The notes under the pieces were generated by a model that saw only the letters and a program-made list of their open reading frames with translations, was not told the origin of the DNA and did no database searches. A DNA stretch of 64,000 nt from assembly GCF_018130165.1 (NCBI RefSeq), contig NZ_JAFCLZ010000025.1, positions 60,276 through 124,275 on the forward strand, read 5' to 3'. Shown here in pieces: positions 8,309 to 17,369 of the stretch (within the stretch, counting starts at the first letter, position 1; each line of letters begins with the position of its first letter). Origin of the DNA: Bradyrhizobium sp. JYMT SZCCT0180 (lineage in GTDB: Bacteria; Pseudomonadota; Alphaproteobacteria; Rhizobiales; Xanthobacteraceae). The translations under genes and the position numbers were made by a program.

Positions 8309-9787
8309 GTGTCAGCGACCGACGACCAGCCGACCATTGAAGCGCCGCGGCCCCCGACGCCGCGCCGGCTCGGCCTGTCCGGCAAGCTGCTGCTGCTCAC
8401 CATTCCCCTCGTCATGATCGCCGGCCTGATGATCTACGTGCCCGCGATCGCGAATTTCCGCATCAACCGCCTGAACGACCGCATTGCCGCGGCGAGCACC
8501 GCGGCGCTGGTGCTGGACGCCGCCCCCTCGGGCATGGTCCCGGAATCGCTGGCGCGGCAGATTTTGAAGAGCGTCGGCGCCCGCGCGGTCGCCATCAAGA
8601 TGGGGCAGCAGCGCCGTCTGCTCGCCAGCGCCGATTTGCCGACGGCGATCGACCACGACATCGACATGCGGACCATCACGGTATGGTCCGCCATCGTCGA
8701 TTCCATCGAAACCATGCTGGAGACGGACAACCATGTGATCCGCGTGGTGGGACCTGCGCCCAGCGGCGGGCAATTCATCGAGGTCGTCGTCGACGAGGCG
8801 CCGCTGCGGCAGGCGATGTACCGCTTCTCGCGCAACACGCTCCTGGTCTCGCTGGCTATCGCCATGCTGACGGCCGCGCTGGTCTATTTCGCCATGCATC
8901 ATCTGTTCGTGCGGCCGATGCGGCGGCTGACCGCGAACCTGGTCGGTTTCCATGAAAACCCGGAAAGTTCGGCGCGCATCATCGTGCCGAGCCAGCGCGG
9001 CGACGAGATCGGGGTCGTGGAGCGCGAATTGTCCGACATGCAGCGCGACCTGGTGTCGATGCTGCATCAAAAGAGCCGGCTCGCCGCACTCGGCCTTGCG
9101 GTCTCCAAGATCAACCATGATTTGCGCAATCTTCTGGCGTCGTCGCAATTATTGTCCGACCAGCTCGCCAGCGTGCCCGATCCGCGGGTGCAGCGCTTTG
9201 CGCCAAAACTGATGCGCTCGTTGGAGCGCGCCATCGATTTCTGTCAGTCGACCCTTTCTTATGGCCGCGTGCAGGAAGCCGCCCCCGACCGCCGCATGAT
9301 GCTGGTCGAGCCTGTCGTGGCCGAAGTGCGCGAATCCGCGGGCCTTGCCGCCGATGCCTCGATCGCCTGGGTCAGCGCGATCGAGCGCGGGCTCACCGTG
9401 GACGCCGATCCCGATCAGATGTTTCGCGTGCTGCTCAATCTGGTGCGCAACGCCGCGCAGGCGCTGGAGTCCCGGCCGAAGGGCGATGCGGCGGCGCTGC
9501 AGATTCGCATCACCGGCCGCCGCGAAGGCGCGGTTGCGATCATCGAGGTTTCCGATACCGGCCCGGGCGTGCCGGCGAGGGCGCGCGAGCATTTGTTCGA
9601 GGCCTTCCAGACCTCCGGCCGGCCCGGCGGCAGCGGGCTTGGCCTCGCCATCGCCGCCGAGCTGGTTCGCGCCCATGGCGGCGATATTCATCTGGTCGAA
9701 GGCACCATCGGCGCCACCTTCCGGATCTCGATTCCGGACCGCCCGGTGGAACTGCAAACCGTCCGCAACGAGCGGGCACGGGCGTAA
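8309..9787 (+). CDS. Sensor histidine kinase
   Basis: Inner-membrane two-component sensor of 492 residues. Two membrane segments (about residues 26-48 and 176-197) bracket a periplasmic domain of about 125 residues. A HAMP linker (VRPMRRLTANLVGF) and a dimerisation domain follow, with phospho-acceptor His270 in SKINHDLRNLLAS, then the ATPase domain with N box LLNLVRNAAQAL, DTGPGVP and GSGLGLAI. The GTG at 8309 has an AAGGCGG site 7 bp upstream; the frame opens at another GTG (8273) without such a site. No response regulator lies next to it, so partner and signal are unknown. Confidence 0.9.
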   Translation: MSATDDQPTIEAPRPPTPRRLGLSGKLLLLTIPLVMIAGLMIYVPAIANFRINRLNDRIAAASTAALVLDAAPSGMVPESLARQILKSVGARAVAIKMGQQRRLLASADLPTAIDHDIDMRTITVWSAIVDSIETMLETDNHVIRVVGPAPSGGQFIEVVVDEAPLRQAMYRFSRNTLLVSLAIAMLTAALVYFAMHHLFVRPMRRLTANLVGFHENPESSARIIVPSQRGDEIGVVERELSDMQRDLVSMLHQKSRLAALGLAVSKINHDLRNLLASSQLLSDQLASVPDPRVQRFAPKLMRSLERAIDFCQSTLSYGRVQEAAPDRRMMLVEPVVAEVRESAGLAADASIAWVSAIERGLTVDADPDQMFRVLLNLVRNAAQALESRPKGDAAALQIRITGRREGAVAIIEVSDTGPGVPARAREHLFEAFQTSGRPGGSGLGLAIAAELVRAHGGDIHLVEGTIGATFRISIPDRPVELQTVRNERARA

Positions 9788-9975
9788 ATCACGCTATTTG
9801 CTGCATTTTGTGACCGATCTGGCCGGTTTGCCCCGGCCAAATCGTTTGCCAAAACCCGCGTTCCGGAGCTTGCCAATCGGACGCGGAGCGGGTAGCTAAA
9901 GCGCTCTTTCGCGACGTTTCCGACACCATTCGGATGCATCGGGGCGACCAGCCCACGATGGCCCTAGCGAAAAAC

Positions 9976-10052
9976 GCGCCCGTAGCTCAGCTGGATAGAG
10001 CACCAGACTACGAATCTGGGGGTCAGGAGTTCGAATCTCTTCGGGCGCGCCA
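9976..10052 (+). tRNA. tRNA-Arg (anticodon ACG)
   Basis: A 77-nt cloverleaf with acceptor stem GCGCCCG (9976-9982) pairing with CGGGCGC (10042-10048), discriminator G and encoded CCA (10050-10052). The D arm contains agctcagctggatagagc, the anticodon loop contains ctACGaa, and the T arm contains ggTTCGAAtc. ACG (A34 usually edited to inosine) reads CGN arginine codons. Confidence 0.96.
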
Positions 10053-10178
10053 TTTCTTCTTCGCCAAATCTACGACCTCCCCGCGAGCGGCCACTCCAGA
10101 AGATGACGGCAGCAATCCGTTGTCGTAGGCGGGGCCGAATGCGTCTCGGCCGTCCTGGCCATTCGGACGACGTGTGGC

Positions 10179-10937
10179 TTATGTCAGTCGAACGGAGATG
10201 CCGCCATCCACGATCATCGGGCTTCCCGTCATGAAGGTCGAGCGATCGGAAAGCAGGAAAAGGGCTGCCTGCGCCACCTCCTTTGCATTCGCCATTCGTT
10301 TCATTGGATGAAGATTTGCGATGAAATCCAAAGCGGCAGGATTTCCCTCTCCGCCGCTTGGCGTAATCGTGCCGCCCGGCAACAGTGAATTGACCCGGAC
10401 GCCATCTGCGGCGTGGTCGGATGCCAGCGATTGCACCAGGCCGATCAACCCGGCTTTGGACGCCGCATAGGCCCCCATTCCCGGCATTCCCCCGTTGCTG
10501 AATCCGACAAAGGAAGACGTGAAGACAATCGAACCTTGCCCTCGCTTTTTCATGACCGGTATCTGCGCCTTCGCGGCCAGGAACGCGCTTGTCAGATTGA
10601 CCAACACGACATCGTTCCAATTGGCGATTCCCATATCGGCGACCGGCCCCATCTCTCCCACGATGCCGGCATTATTGAATGCGCCATCCAACCCACCGAA
10701 CTCCCTCATGGCGAGATCGACGAGAGCATTGGCGTAGTTTTCATCCCTTACATCGCCGGAAAGGAATACAGCCCTGCCATTGCCTTGATTGATTTGCCCG
10801 GCAAGCGTTTCCATCTCCGCCGATCGGCGCGCGCCAAGGACCACTTTGGCGCCCTCGGCTGCGAACAGCAAAGCCGCCGCTGCGCCTATCCCACTGCTTG
10901 CGCCAGTGACGATGATCGACTTGTTTTTCAGTTCCAT
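10179..10937 (-). CDS. SDR family NAD(P)-dependent oxidoreductase
   Basis: Classical short-chain dehydrogenase/reductase of 252 residues. The cofactor motif is TGASSGIG (11-18), NNAG is at 88-91, and the catalytic set is Ser141/142, Tyr157 and Lys161 (YAASK). The C-terminus MIVDGGISV is typical of the FabG-like group. GARRS after the second strand suggests NADP(H). The substrate cannot be told. It is a single gene with no operon partner. Confidence 0.9.
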   Translation of the reverse strand: MELKNKSIIVTGASSGIGAAAALLFAAEGAKVVLGARRSAEMETLAGQINQGNGRAVFLSGDVRDENYANALVDLAMREFGGLDGAFNNAGIVGEMGPVADMGIANWNDVVLVNLTSAFLAAKAQIPVMKKRGQGSIVFTSSFVGFSNGGMPGMGAYAASKAGLIGLVQSLASDHAADGVRVNSLLPGGTITPSGGEGNPAALDFIANLHPMKRMANAKEVAQAALFLLSDRSTFMTGSPMIVDGGISVRLT

Positions 10938-11106
10938 GACGAGCGCTCCAGAAGGTTGTGTCAGGGCGCTCTAACAGTTGGGGACGCAGCGCAGCCACCC
11001 GTTTCCCGTCCTCAAAAAACCGGTGTCGGCGACATCGCAAGAGAAATGGATCGTGCCAAGCTGCCGATGAAACCAGCCCATCACGGATGAGCAAAGATTA
11101 CGCTTA

Positions 11107-11442
11107 TCAACTCCGCCAATCGCGAGGGGTCCGCCAGAACGACTGGCTTGCCTCGTAGTAGACGGTGCCGGGATCGAGGCCGACGTCGCGGAGCATTCGC
11201 TCGTCGAGGCTGGCGAGTTCGCGGCGCGCCATGCGGCGGCAATGCCACACGTGCAGCGTTGCGACGATCAATTCAAGGATCAGGCTCCAGCTTGAGCGCG
11301 GCGTCACCACCGCGTGAGCGGGGACCGCGGCTGCCGGCTCGTGCGTGGCCGGTGTCCGCGGGGTCGAGCGTTGCGCCGGTACCCGGTCCAGAAGTTTGGG
11401 CGTGATGATCGGCTGACGGCGTTCAGACACCAATGTCGACAT
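11107..11442 (-). CDS. DUF1127 domain protein
   Basis: Protein of 111 residues with a C-terminal DUF1127 (YjiS-like) module: RRMARRELASLDERMLRDVG followed by LDPGTVYYEASQSFW. Members of this family are small arginine-rich proteins; in some alphaproteobacteria they affect phosphate and carbon metabolism through RNA binding (family knowledge). The N-terminal half is Pro/Ala-rich and low complexity. It is divergent from the WYL regulator, sharing a 167-bp control region. Confidence 0.8.
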   Translation of the reverse strand: MSTLVSERRQPIITPKLLDRVPAQRSTPRTPATHEPAAAVPAHAVVTPRSSWSLILELIVATLHVWHCRRMARRELASLDERMLRDVGLDPGTVYYEASQSFWRTPRDWRS

Positions 11443-11565
11443 GATCGTCTCCTGTTCTCTGTGTTGCGGCCATTCGAGGAAATATCGTCGTAATTTCAGT
11501 GTATTATTTAGTGTTTCGTCGACCCGTGACGGCGTCGGCGATTGCTGGTCTCATTATGCGCCGCC

Positions 11566-11590
11566 ATACCTGACAGGATGTGTCAGGTAT
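11566..11590. promoter_or_regulatory. Perfect 10-bp palindrome, likely operator of the WYL regulator
   Basis: ATACCTGACA (11566-11575) and TGTCAGGTAT (11581-11590) are exact reverse complements with a 5-bp centre. The site lies 19 bp before the start codon of the WYL regulator, where binding would block its own transcription or translation start. Autoregulation is inference. Confidence 0.65.
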
Positions 11591-11609
11591 TTTCTGTTAG
11601 GCTGCGGAA

Positions 11610-12614
11610 ATGCGCGCGAGCCGGCTGTTGTCGATCCTGTTGCTTCTGCAAGCCCGCGGCCGGATGACGGCCGAAGAGCTGGCGAGCGAGTTCGAGGTTT
11701 CGGTTCGCACCATCTATCGCGACGTCGATCAGCTCAGCGCCGCAGACGTGCCGATCTATGCGGATCGCGGCCCAAGCGGCGGATTTCAGTTGCTCGACGG
11801 CTACCGCACCAAGCTCACGGGCCTTTCGCCCGCCGAGGCCGAGACATTGTCGCTCGCCGGCCTGCCGGGACCCGCAGCGCAACTCGGGCTCGCCGACGTG
11901 CTCACGGCGGCCCAACTGAAATTGAGCGCGGCATTGCCCGAACGGTCGCGCGCCAATGCAGGCCGCGTCGCCGCACGCTTCCACCTCGATCCCGTTGGCT
12001 GGTTCCGCGGTGCCGATGACGCCAGGCTGCTGCCGGCAATCGCCAACGCGGTGTGGAACGAGAAATGCCTCGACGTGCACTATAAGCGCGCCGAGGGCGC
12101 GGTTGAGCGCCGGCTGCAGCCGCTCGGTCTCGTGCTCAAGGCGGGCATCTGGTATCTCGTCGCGCAGGTCGGCGATCAGCCGCGCACCTATCGCGTCTCC
12201 AATTTCATCGATCTCGCCGTGACCGAGGAGTCGTTCGAACGGCGGAAGAATTTTGACCTGGCGCGCTTCTGGGTCACCTCGTCACGCGCGTTCGAAACCA
12301 GCGTCTATCATTCCAACGCCACGCTGCGCGTGACGGCGCGCGGCCTCGCCAGGCTCGACGTGCTCGGCTCACGCGTCGCTCAGGCGGCGGCCGAGACGGC
12401 AACGCCTGTTGATGCCGACGGTTGGATTAGCGTCACGATCCCGATCGAGTCGGTTGAGCGGGCCGCGACCGGTCTGATCGCGCTCGGCGCCGACATCGAG
12501 GTCGTCGAACCCGCGGAACTGCGCGCGCGGCTGGTCGCAATGGTGCAGGAACTCGTCCGCCTCTACGCGCCGATGCGGCCGACGGAGCGTCGGCCGCGAC
12601 AGCGCAAGCGCTGA
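11610..12614 (+). CDS. YafY-type HTH-WYL transcriptional regulator
   Basis: Regulator of 334 residues. The N-terminal winged helix (about 1-60, with RMTAEELASEFEVSVRTIYR and DVDQLSAADVPIYADRGPSG) is followed by a WYL domain (about 140-220, containing QPLGLVLKAGIWYLVAQVGD) and a C-terminal extension. WYL domains often sense nucleic acids or small ligands. The ATG at 11610 starts directly at the HTH. A perfect palindrome lies just upstream. Its targets are not evident; the divergent DUF1127 gene is one candidate. Confidence 0.88.
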   Translation: MRASRLLSILLLLQARGRMTAEELASEFEVSVRTIYRDVDQLSAADVPIYADRGPSGGFQLLDGYRTKLTGLSPAEAETLSLAGLPGPAAQLGLADVLTAAQLKLSAALPERSRANAGRVAARFHLDPVGWFRGADDARLLPAIANAVWNEKCLDVHYKRAEGAVERRLQPLGLVLKAGIWYLVAQVGDQPRTYRVSNFIDLAVTEESFERRKNFDLARFWVTSSRAFETSVYHSNATLRVTARGLARLDVLGSRVAQAAAETATPVDADGWISVTIPIESVERAATGLIALGADIEVVEPAELRARLVAMVQELVRLYAPMRPTERRPRQRKR

Positions 12615-12659
12615 AGGCCGCACTTCGCGCCGGGCCTGAGATGACCGCTGCTGGCAACT

Positions 12660-12682
12660 AAAATTGCTCGTGAAGCAATTTT
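12660..12682. promoter_or_regulatory. Perfect 9-bp palindrome upstream of the XRE-cupin gene
   Basis: AAAATTGCT (12660-12668) and AGCAATTTT (12674-12682) are exact reverse complements with a 5-bp centre. A TTGACG (12685-12690) follows at once. The position, 39 bp before the regulator's start codon, fits an autoregulatory operator beside the -35 element. Confidence 0.6.
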
Positions 12683-12720
12683 TGTTGACGACAAGGCAAA
12701 TTCGGGAAATGCTCCATGCC

Positions 12721-13398
12721 ATGAAAATCCAGGACGAAGCCTTGGTCAGGCTGGGTGGTCGGATCCGCACGTTGCGGGAGGCGCGCGGCATGAAGCTGAA
12801 GCAATTGGCCGATGCCACCGGGCTCTCGGATGCGTTCGTGTCGCGTCTGGAACGGGGCCAGGTCTCAAGCTCTGTCGCCAACCTGATCCAGATTGCACAG
12901 GCGCTCGACATCGGCGTCAGTGAACTGTTCGCCGATCCGCCAGACCGGCTGCGCAGCGATATCACCGTGCATCGCCACGGCGACGGCGGCGAAGACCATG
13001 ATATTCCGAGCACCGGCTATCGCTGGCGGCTGTTTGCCGGCGGCATGCCGAACGACGACATCGAGGTCTTTCATCTATCGTTCCCGCGCAAGAACCGGAT
13101 GGATCTGATGGTGTCGCATCCGGGGCAGGAATATTGCTACGTGCTCTCAGGCCGCATCCGGTTTCATGTCGGCGCCGAAATCTTCGAGCTTGCAGCGGGC
13201 GAAGGCATTTTACTCAACTCCGAACTGCCGCACCGCGCCGACAATATCGGTGACGACGAAGCGCGGATATTGATGGTGGTTGCCAAATCCTCGCACGGCA
13301 AATCTTCCGAGCATTTCGACTGGTGGCGCGTGGCCGGTGCCGCGGCCCCGACAACATCCAGCACGCGAAAAACGACCAAAACCAGCCAGGGAGAATGA
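12721..13398 (+). CDS. XRE-family regulator with C-terminal cupin sensor
   Basis: Protein of 225 residues. An N-terminal XRE helix-turn-helix (about 8-62: LKQLADATGLSDAFVSRLER) is joined to a cupin domain (about 110-180, with GQEYCYVLSGRIRFHVG and GILLNSELPHRADN). This architecture usually senses a small carboxylate, amine or amino acid and controls its own catabolic or cupin neighbour. The frame is open upstream to 12664, across the palindrome; the ATG at 12721 is preferred. Its stop overlaps the next start (ATGA), so the two form an operon. Confidence 0.85.
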   Translation: MKIQDEALVRLGGRIRTLREARGMKLKQLADATGLSDAFVSRLERGQVSSSVANLIQIAQALDIGVSELFADPPDRLRSDITVHRHGDGGEDHDIPSTGYRWRLFAGGMPNDDIEVFHLSFPRKNRMDLMVSHPGQEYCYVLSGRIRFHVGAEIFELAAGEGILLNSELPHRADNIGDDEARILMVVAKSSHGKSSEHFDWWRVAGAAAPTTSSTRKTTKTSQGE

Positions 13399-13844
13399 CG
13401 ATGCAACCAGCGGCCAGTTCAGCCGGCGGCAAGCATTTGCCGTACGAGGCCAAGCACATCGACGATTTCGAGTGGGAGACCATCCGCTGGCCGGGCGAAA
13501 CCGGCAAGATGCTGTTTCACCCGCGGCCGGAACGGCCGACCGAACCGAACGCCGGAATTTTGCGGCTGGAGCCTGGCGCCCATCATCCGATTCACAACCA
13601 CGATTTCGCGCAGGTCTGGTACATCCTGTCCGGCGAATTCAAGATCGACGACGTCATCTACACGCAGGGAACGATGATCTTTCATCCCGATCCGCATTTC
13701 GAAGGCAAGTTCGAAACGGCGACGGGTGGCGATATCCTGATCGTGCAATATCCGGGACCAACCACCGGCGGCAGACCCATTTATGCCGGGCGCTTCAACA
13801 TGGAAAAGCGCCGCGATATCTCCGAGGAACGAACCGATCTCTGA
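13395..13844 (+). CDS. Cupin domain protein
   Basis: Small single-domain cupin of 149 residues. The metal-binding first motif is PGAHHPIHNHDFAQVWYILS with three candidate His ligands, and the second contains IFHPDPHFEG. The start overlaps the XRE-cupin stop by 4 bp (ATGA) and has a GGGAGA site. The pairing suggests this enzyme or binding protein acts on the ligand sensed by the regulator; the reaction is unknown. Confidence 0.85.
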   Translation: MTMQPAASSAGGKHLPYEAKHIDDFEWETIRWPGETGKMLFHPRPERPTEPNAGILRLEPGAHHPIHNHDFAQVWYILSGEFKIDDVIYTQGTMIFHPDPHFEGKFETATGGDILIVQYPGPTTGGRPIYAGRFNMEKRRDISEERTDL

Positions 13845-13957
13845 TCGCGGCTGATTGCAGCGGCGCGCGGAAGACGTGATCGTCGCGCGTGACGTCACAT
13901 GCGCTGCGCGCGCCGCAAACTCAGGCGACGGTGTTGATGCCGCGATGGCGACGCCCC

Positions 13958-15118
13958 TCAGTTCGCCACGATATCGAAATTTTTCATCGCCGGATTGCAG
14001 GCCATCCTGGCCGCCCTCTCGCAGCTTTCCAAAGCGGATCTCTGCGCGGGTTCAAGCCCGCCGGTACTCGCGGAATAGCTCGGGACGCCGTTCGGCGCGC
14101 GGACCAGCACTTTGGGGGTGTAGAGCGAGAAATATCCTTCGAGCCACGGCCGGCGGGTCGCCGGCATATTGTATTTCCGCATCAAGGCATCGAGCTGCTG
14201 CGCGCTCCAGGTCGGCAGGTTCTGCGCGCGCAGGAACGGATCGAGCGCCGCCAGCCAATGCTGCCGCCCTGCCGGAAGCTCGAAGATGTTGTGACCGTCG
14301 GCCGGTTGCAGCGACGGAGCGATTTTCAAAGTGGCGACGCCGCCTTGCGCGACATAGGCCGCATGCACCTTGCGTGCGGCATCGGGCCCGAAATTGCCGT
14401 CGTTCTCCGAATAGACCCACAGTGTCGGCGTCCTTGTCTGGCTGCCGAAGGACGCCAGCGCCGCGATCGGCATGTCCTGCGGACAGGCGAGCTGTCCCTG
14501 GGCGTCGGTAATCCGCATGGCGCCGGCGAGATTCACGACCGCTTTCAGCCCCGGCGTATTGCGCGCCGCTAGCGCGAGCGCGGCGCCGCCTCCCACGGAG
14601 CCGCCGATCGCGATCACCTGCGTGGCATCGGCATCGCCGCGTCCGGCCACGACGCGCAACGCGCGTTCGAGATCATCGGCCTCCACCGAGAAGTAGCGGC
14701 GCAGGTCGGCATCATTGCATTTGGCATAGGCCGCATTGGCGGGCTGGCCCGTCGTCCCGCCCGACAGCCCGTAACCTCGCCGTACCACGGCGACAGCGAG
14801 ATAGCCGCGATAGGCGAGGTCGCGGGCCTGCGGCGCCATCAACGGGGCGCGCATGTTCACGAGTTCGGACGGCAGCCGTGGCTTGCCATGCGTGAGCAAA
14901 GCGACCGGCAGCCGTCCTTTCGCGGCAGCCAACCGTACGATCAAGGTTTCCAGCCGGTAGTTTCCACCCGGCGCGCGAATATCGAGGAAGGTGATTTCTT
15001 CGAGCAGGGCCGGGTGGTCTGGTGGCGAGGCAGGTCCGGCTTGCGTCAGGCCGGGCGTGGAAGCCGCCATAAATGTCATCAGCACCACGGCTGCCACGAT
15101 CGTCGAAACCGGTCTCAT
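13958..15118 (-). CDS. Exported alpha/beta hydrolase
   Basis: Protein of 386 residues with a signal peptide (about 1-26). The alpha/beta-hydrolase fold is shown by VALLTHGKP, the nucleophile elbow GGSVGG (Ser174), an acid in YSENDGNFGPD, and a histidine in PADGHNIFEL. It resembles dienelactone-hydrolase or prolyl-oligopeptidase-like esterases, but no specific substrate is evident. It is probably periplasmic. The gene stands alone, convergent with the cupin gene. Confidence 0.8.
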   Translation of the reverse strand: MRPVSTIVAAVVLMTFMAASTPGLTQAGPASPPDHPALLEEITFLDIRAPGGNYRLETLIVRLAAAKGRLPVALLTHGKPRLPSELVNMRAPLMAPQARDLAYRGYLAVAVVRRGYGLSGGTTGQPANAAYAKCNDADLRRYFSVEADDLERALRVVAGRGDADATQVIAIGGSVGGGAALALAARNTPGLKAVVNLAGAMRITDAQGQLACPQDMPIAALASFGSQTRTPTLWVYSENDGNFGPDAARKVHAAYVAQGGVATLKIAPSLQPADGHNIFELPAGRQHWLAALDPFLRAQNLPTWSAQQLDALMRKYNMPATRRPWLEGYFSLYTPKVLVRAPNGVPSYSASTGGLEPAQRSALESCERAARMACNPAMKNFDIVAN

Positions 15119-15362
15119 CGTCGAACCTCCGCAGGCGCGTTGCGCAGTGTGACCTGAAAATGCAGTCGCACATTCGGCCCGTGCCGATCGTGTCGCCGAA
15201 TGATCAACCTCACTCAGGCCACATAGGACCGTGATCTATCTCACCTAGCCGACATGGAAGTATCACCGCGAATGAGTCGCGTTACGCGGGAGCGCCCTGA
15301 TTGCGGCGTTCACGCGCGGCCCGTCTCTGGCCAAACGGCGGCGGACGAACTATCGTCGCGGC

Positions 15363-15965
15363 ATGTCAGCCCCAAAGCGCGTCCACGCCGATCAGTGTTG
15401 CGGCGCGATCATCGATTATCAGGATTTCTTTTTGGCGCAGCTCGAGCCGCGCAACCGCTCTCGCCTGCGCAAGAACATGCGCAACTTCGCGCGCCTACTT
15501 GCGTATATGCGCATTCCGACGGTCGTCACGCTCGAGCGGCCAATTCACCGAAAAGGTGCGGTGCCGCAGGATATCAAGGCGCCGCTCGGCAGCGCTGCAA
15601 AGGTTTTCGAGAAGGATTTCTTCGACCTCACCAAGGAGAAGCCGATCCGGGCCCATCTGAAGCGGCTGAAGAAGACGCAAATCATCGTTGCGGGTTGCGA
15701 GACCGATGTGTGCGTCCTGCAATCCTGCCTCGGCCTTCTCGAAATGGGTTTTGAGGTTTTCGCGGTCGAGGAGCTGCTGTTTTCGTCGGCGCGCAATGTC
15801 GATGCTGCGTTGGTGAGGCTGAGGTCCGAGGGGGTGATCATCCTGTCCTACAAGACGCTGTTCTTCGAACTGGTCGAGGCCGTGGCAGGTGCTCCGCATG
15901 CCGAAAAAATGGTCGCGGCATTCGGCGAGTTTCCTTCCGATCTCCCGGAAGAAGCGGTGTCTTGA
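15363..15965 (+). CDS. Isochorismatase-like cysteine hydrolase
   Basis: Protein of 200 residues of the isochorismatase/nicotinamidase superfamily. The triad is visible as Asp18 (AIIDYQDFF), Lys84 (VFEKDFFDL) and Cys117 (GCETDVCVLQ). The family hydrolyses amides such as nicotinamide, ureidoacrylate or carbamates; the substrate here is unclear. A long overlapping frame from 15254 is rejected because it lacks the family pattern. The gene is monocistronic. Confidence 0.85.
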   Translation: MSAPKRVHADQCCGAIIDYQDFFLAQLEPRNRSRLRKNMRNFARLLAYMRIPTVVTLERPIHRKGAVPQDIKAPLGSAAKVFEKDFFDLTKEKPIRAHLKRLKKTQIIVAGCETDVCVLQSCLGLLEMGFEVFAVEELLFSSARNVDAALVRLRSEGVIILSYKTLFFELVEAVAGAPHAEKMVAAFGEFPSDLPEEAVS

Positions 15966-16092
15966 CGTGGAGCGTCCCCGCGCGGTGCGGCTGTTTTACA
16001 TCTATTGACCAGGGTCTGCTTGCGGATGCCGTCCTCGGGAGCCACATTTCTTCCTGACTGTTTGCGAACACCATTGAAACTGGAGTTCTGCG

Positions 16093-17184
16093 ATGGAAGC
16101 GGCTTCGGGGCGCTATTCGGCAGCAATGCCTGAGGCAGGGGGCGCCGGCGACGGACCGGCACTCTCCAACCAGGTGAGGACGATCAATCTGGCCCTTCAG
16201 GGTGGCGGCGCCCATGGCGCCTTTACCTGGGGCGTGCTCGACCGGCTGCTCGACGAAAAGGACGTTGCCTTCGAGGGAGTGAGTGCGACCAGTGCCGGCG
16301 CGATGAATGCGGCGGTCTTTGCCTACGGGCTTTCCGTCGGCGGTCGCGAAGGGGCGCGCAAGGCGCTGACCGACTACTGGAAGCGTGTCAGTGACGCCGC
16401 GAGGTTGGGACCGTTGCAACCAAGCCCGATCGACCGGCTGCTGGGAAACCACAGGCTGACCTGGTCACCGGTCTTCTCGCTGCTCGGCTTCGTGACGCGC
16501 GTGCTGTCGCCCTATGAGTTCAACCCGTCGGACTATAACCCGTTGCGTGAAGTGGTTGAACAGTCGATCGATTTCGAGGTGCTGAGGCGTCCGGATTGTC
16601 CGGTCAAGCTGTTCCTGTCTGCGACCAACGTTCGCACCGGCAAGGTGAAGATCTTCTCGGGGACTGAAATTTCAGCTTCGGCCGTGATGGCTTCGGCATG
16701 TGTTCCGACCATGTTTCACGCCGTCGAAATCGACGGTGAGGCCTATTGGGACGGCGGCTACATGGGAAATCCGGCGCTGTTCCCGCTCATCTACAACTGC
16801 AAGAGCTCCGATATTGTCATCGTTCATATCAATCCGCTGTTCCGCAAGGATTTGCCGCGTGCGGCAGTCGACATCCTGAACCGCATCAATGAGATCAGTT
16901 TCAATTCATCGCTGATGCGGGAGATGCGGGCGGTCAGCTTCATCACCAGGCTGGTCAAGCAGAACCGTATCGTGGGCGGAGACATTCGGCAGATGTTCAT
17001 CCATAGCATCGCCGACGATGAATTCATGGGGGCGCTCAGCCCGACCAGCAAATACAACGCCGATTGGGACTTTCTGGTTTTTCTTCGCGACCAGGGCCGG
17101 AAATGCGCGAACGACTGGCTGACGAACCATTTCGTCAAGCTCGGCGTCGAATCGTCCGTCAATATTGACGAAGTCTATCTCTAA
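16093..17184 (+). CDS. Patatin-like phospholipase
   Basis: Protein of 363 residues. The patatin oxyanion-hole motif GGGAHG (37-42) is followed by the nucleophile elbow ATSAG (Ser67; the first position is Ala where Gly is usual) and the catalytic-Asp motif DGGYMGNP near 217. It probably hydrolyses acyl esters of phospholipids or a stored lipid. No signal peptide is seen, so it acts in the cytoplasm or is exported another way. It is followed by a composite repeat. Confidence 0.88.
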   Translation: MEAASGRYSAAMPEAGGAGDGPALSNQVRTINLALQGGGAHGAFTWGVLDRLLDEKDVAFEGVSATSAGAMNAAVFAYGLSVGGREGARKALTDYWKRVSDAARLGPLQPSPIDRLLGNHRLTWSPVFSLLGFVTRVLSPYEFNPSDYNPLREVVEQSIDFEVLRRPDCPVKLFLSATNVRTGKVKIFSGTEISASAVMASACVPTMFHAVEIDGEAYWDGGYMGNPALFPLIYNCKSSDIVIVHINPLFRKDLPRAAVDILNRINEISFNSSLMREMRAVSFITRLVKQNRIVGGDIRQMFIHSIADDEFMGALSPTSKYNADWDFLVFLRDQGRKCANDWLTNHFVKLGVESSVNIDEVYL

Positions 17185-17262
17185 GAGCGTTTTCCAGCGA
17201 AAGCCTGCCCCGGACTTGATCCGGGGTGGACACCGGTTCGCGTCAAGAGAACGCGTCAAATC
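17184..17262. repeat. Nested palindromic repeats
   Basis: An outer unit runs agagcgttttccagcgaa (17184-17201) and resumes with tggacaccggttcgcgtcaa and gagaacgcgtcaaatcaa. Between them lies a separate palindromic unit, about 17202-17226, with cccggacttgatccgggg at its core. Both are types seen widely in Bradyrhizobium and neighbours. Confidence 0.6.
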
Positions 17263-17369
17263 AAGACTCCTGCATGGTGAAGGGTAGTGCGCCATTCGTT
17301 ATTTGCTGGTGAATTACTGGCCGCATTGTGCGATGACGGCAGCAACGCCACCTCCAGACCCGCCCTGCC

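Noticed and set aside
9976..10178. tRNA-Arg 3' end as an integration site
   Set aside because: No integrase gene and no second copy of the tRNA end was seen downstream in the window.
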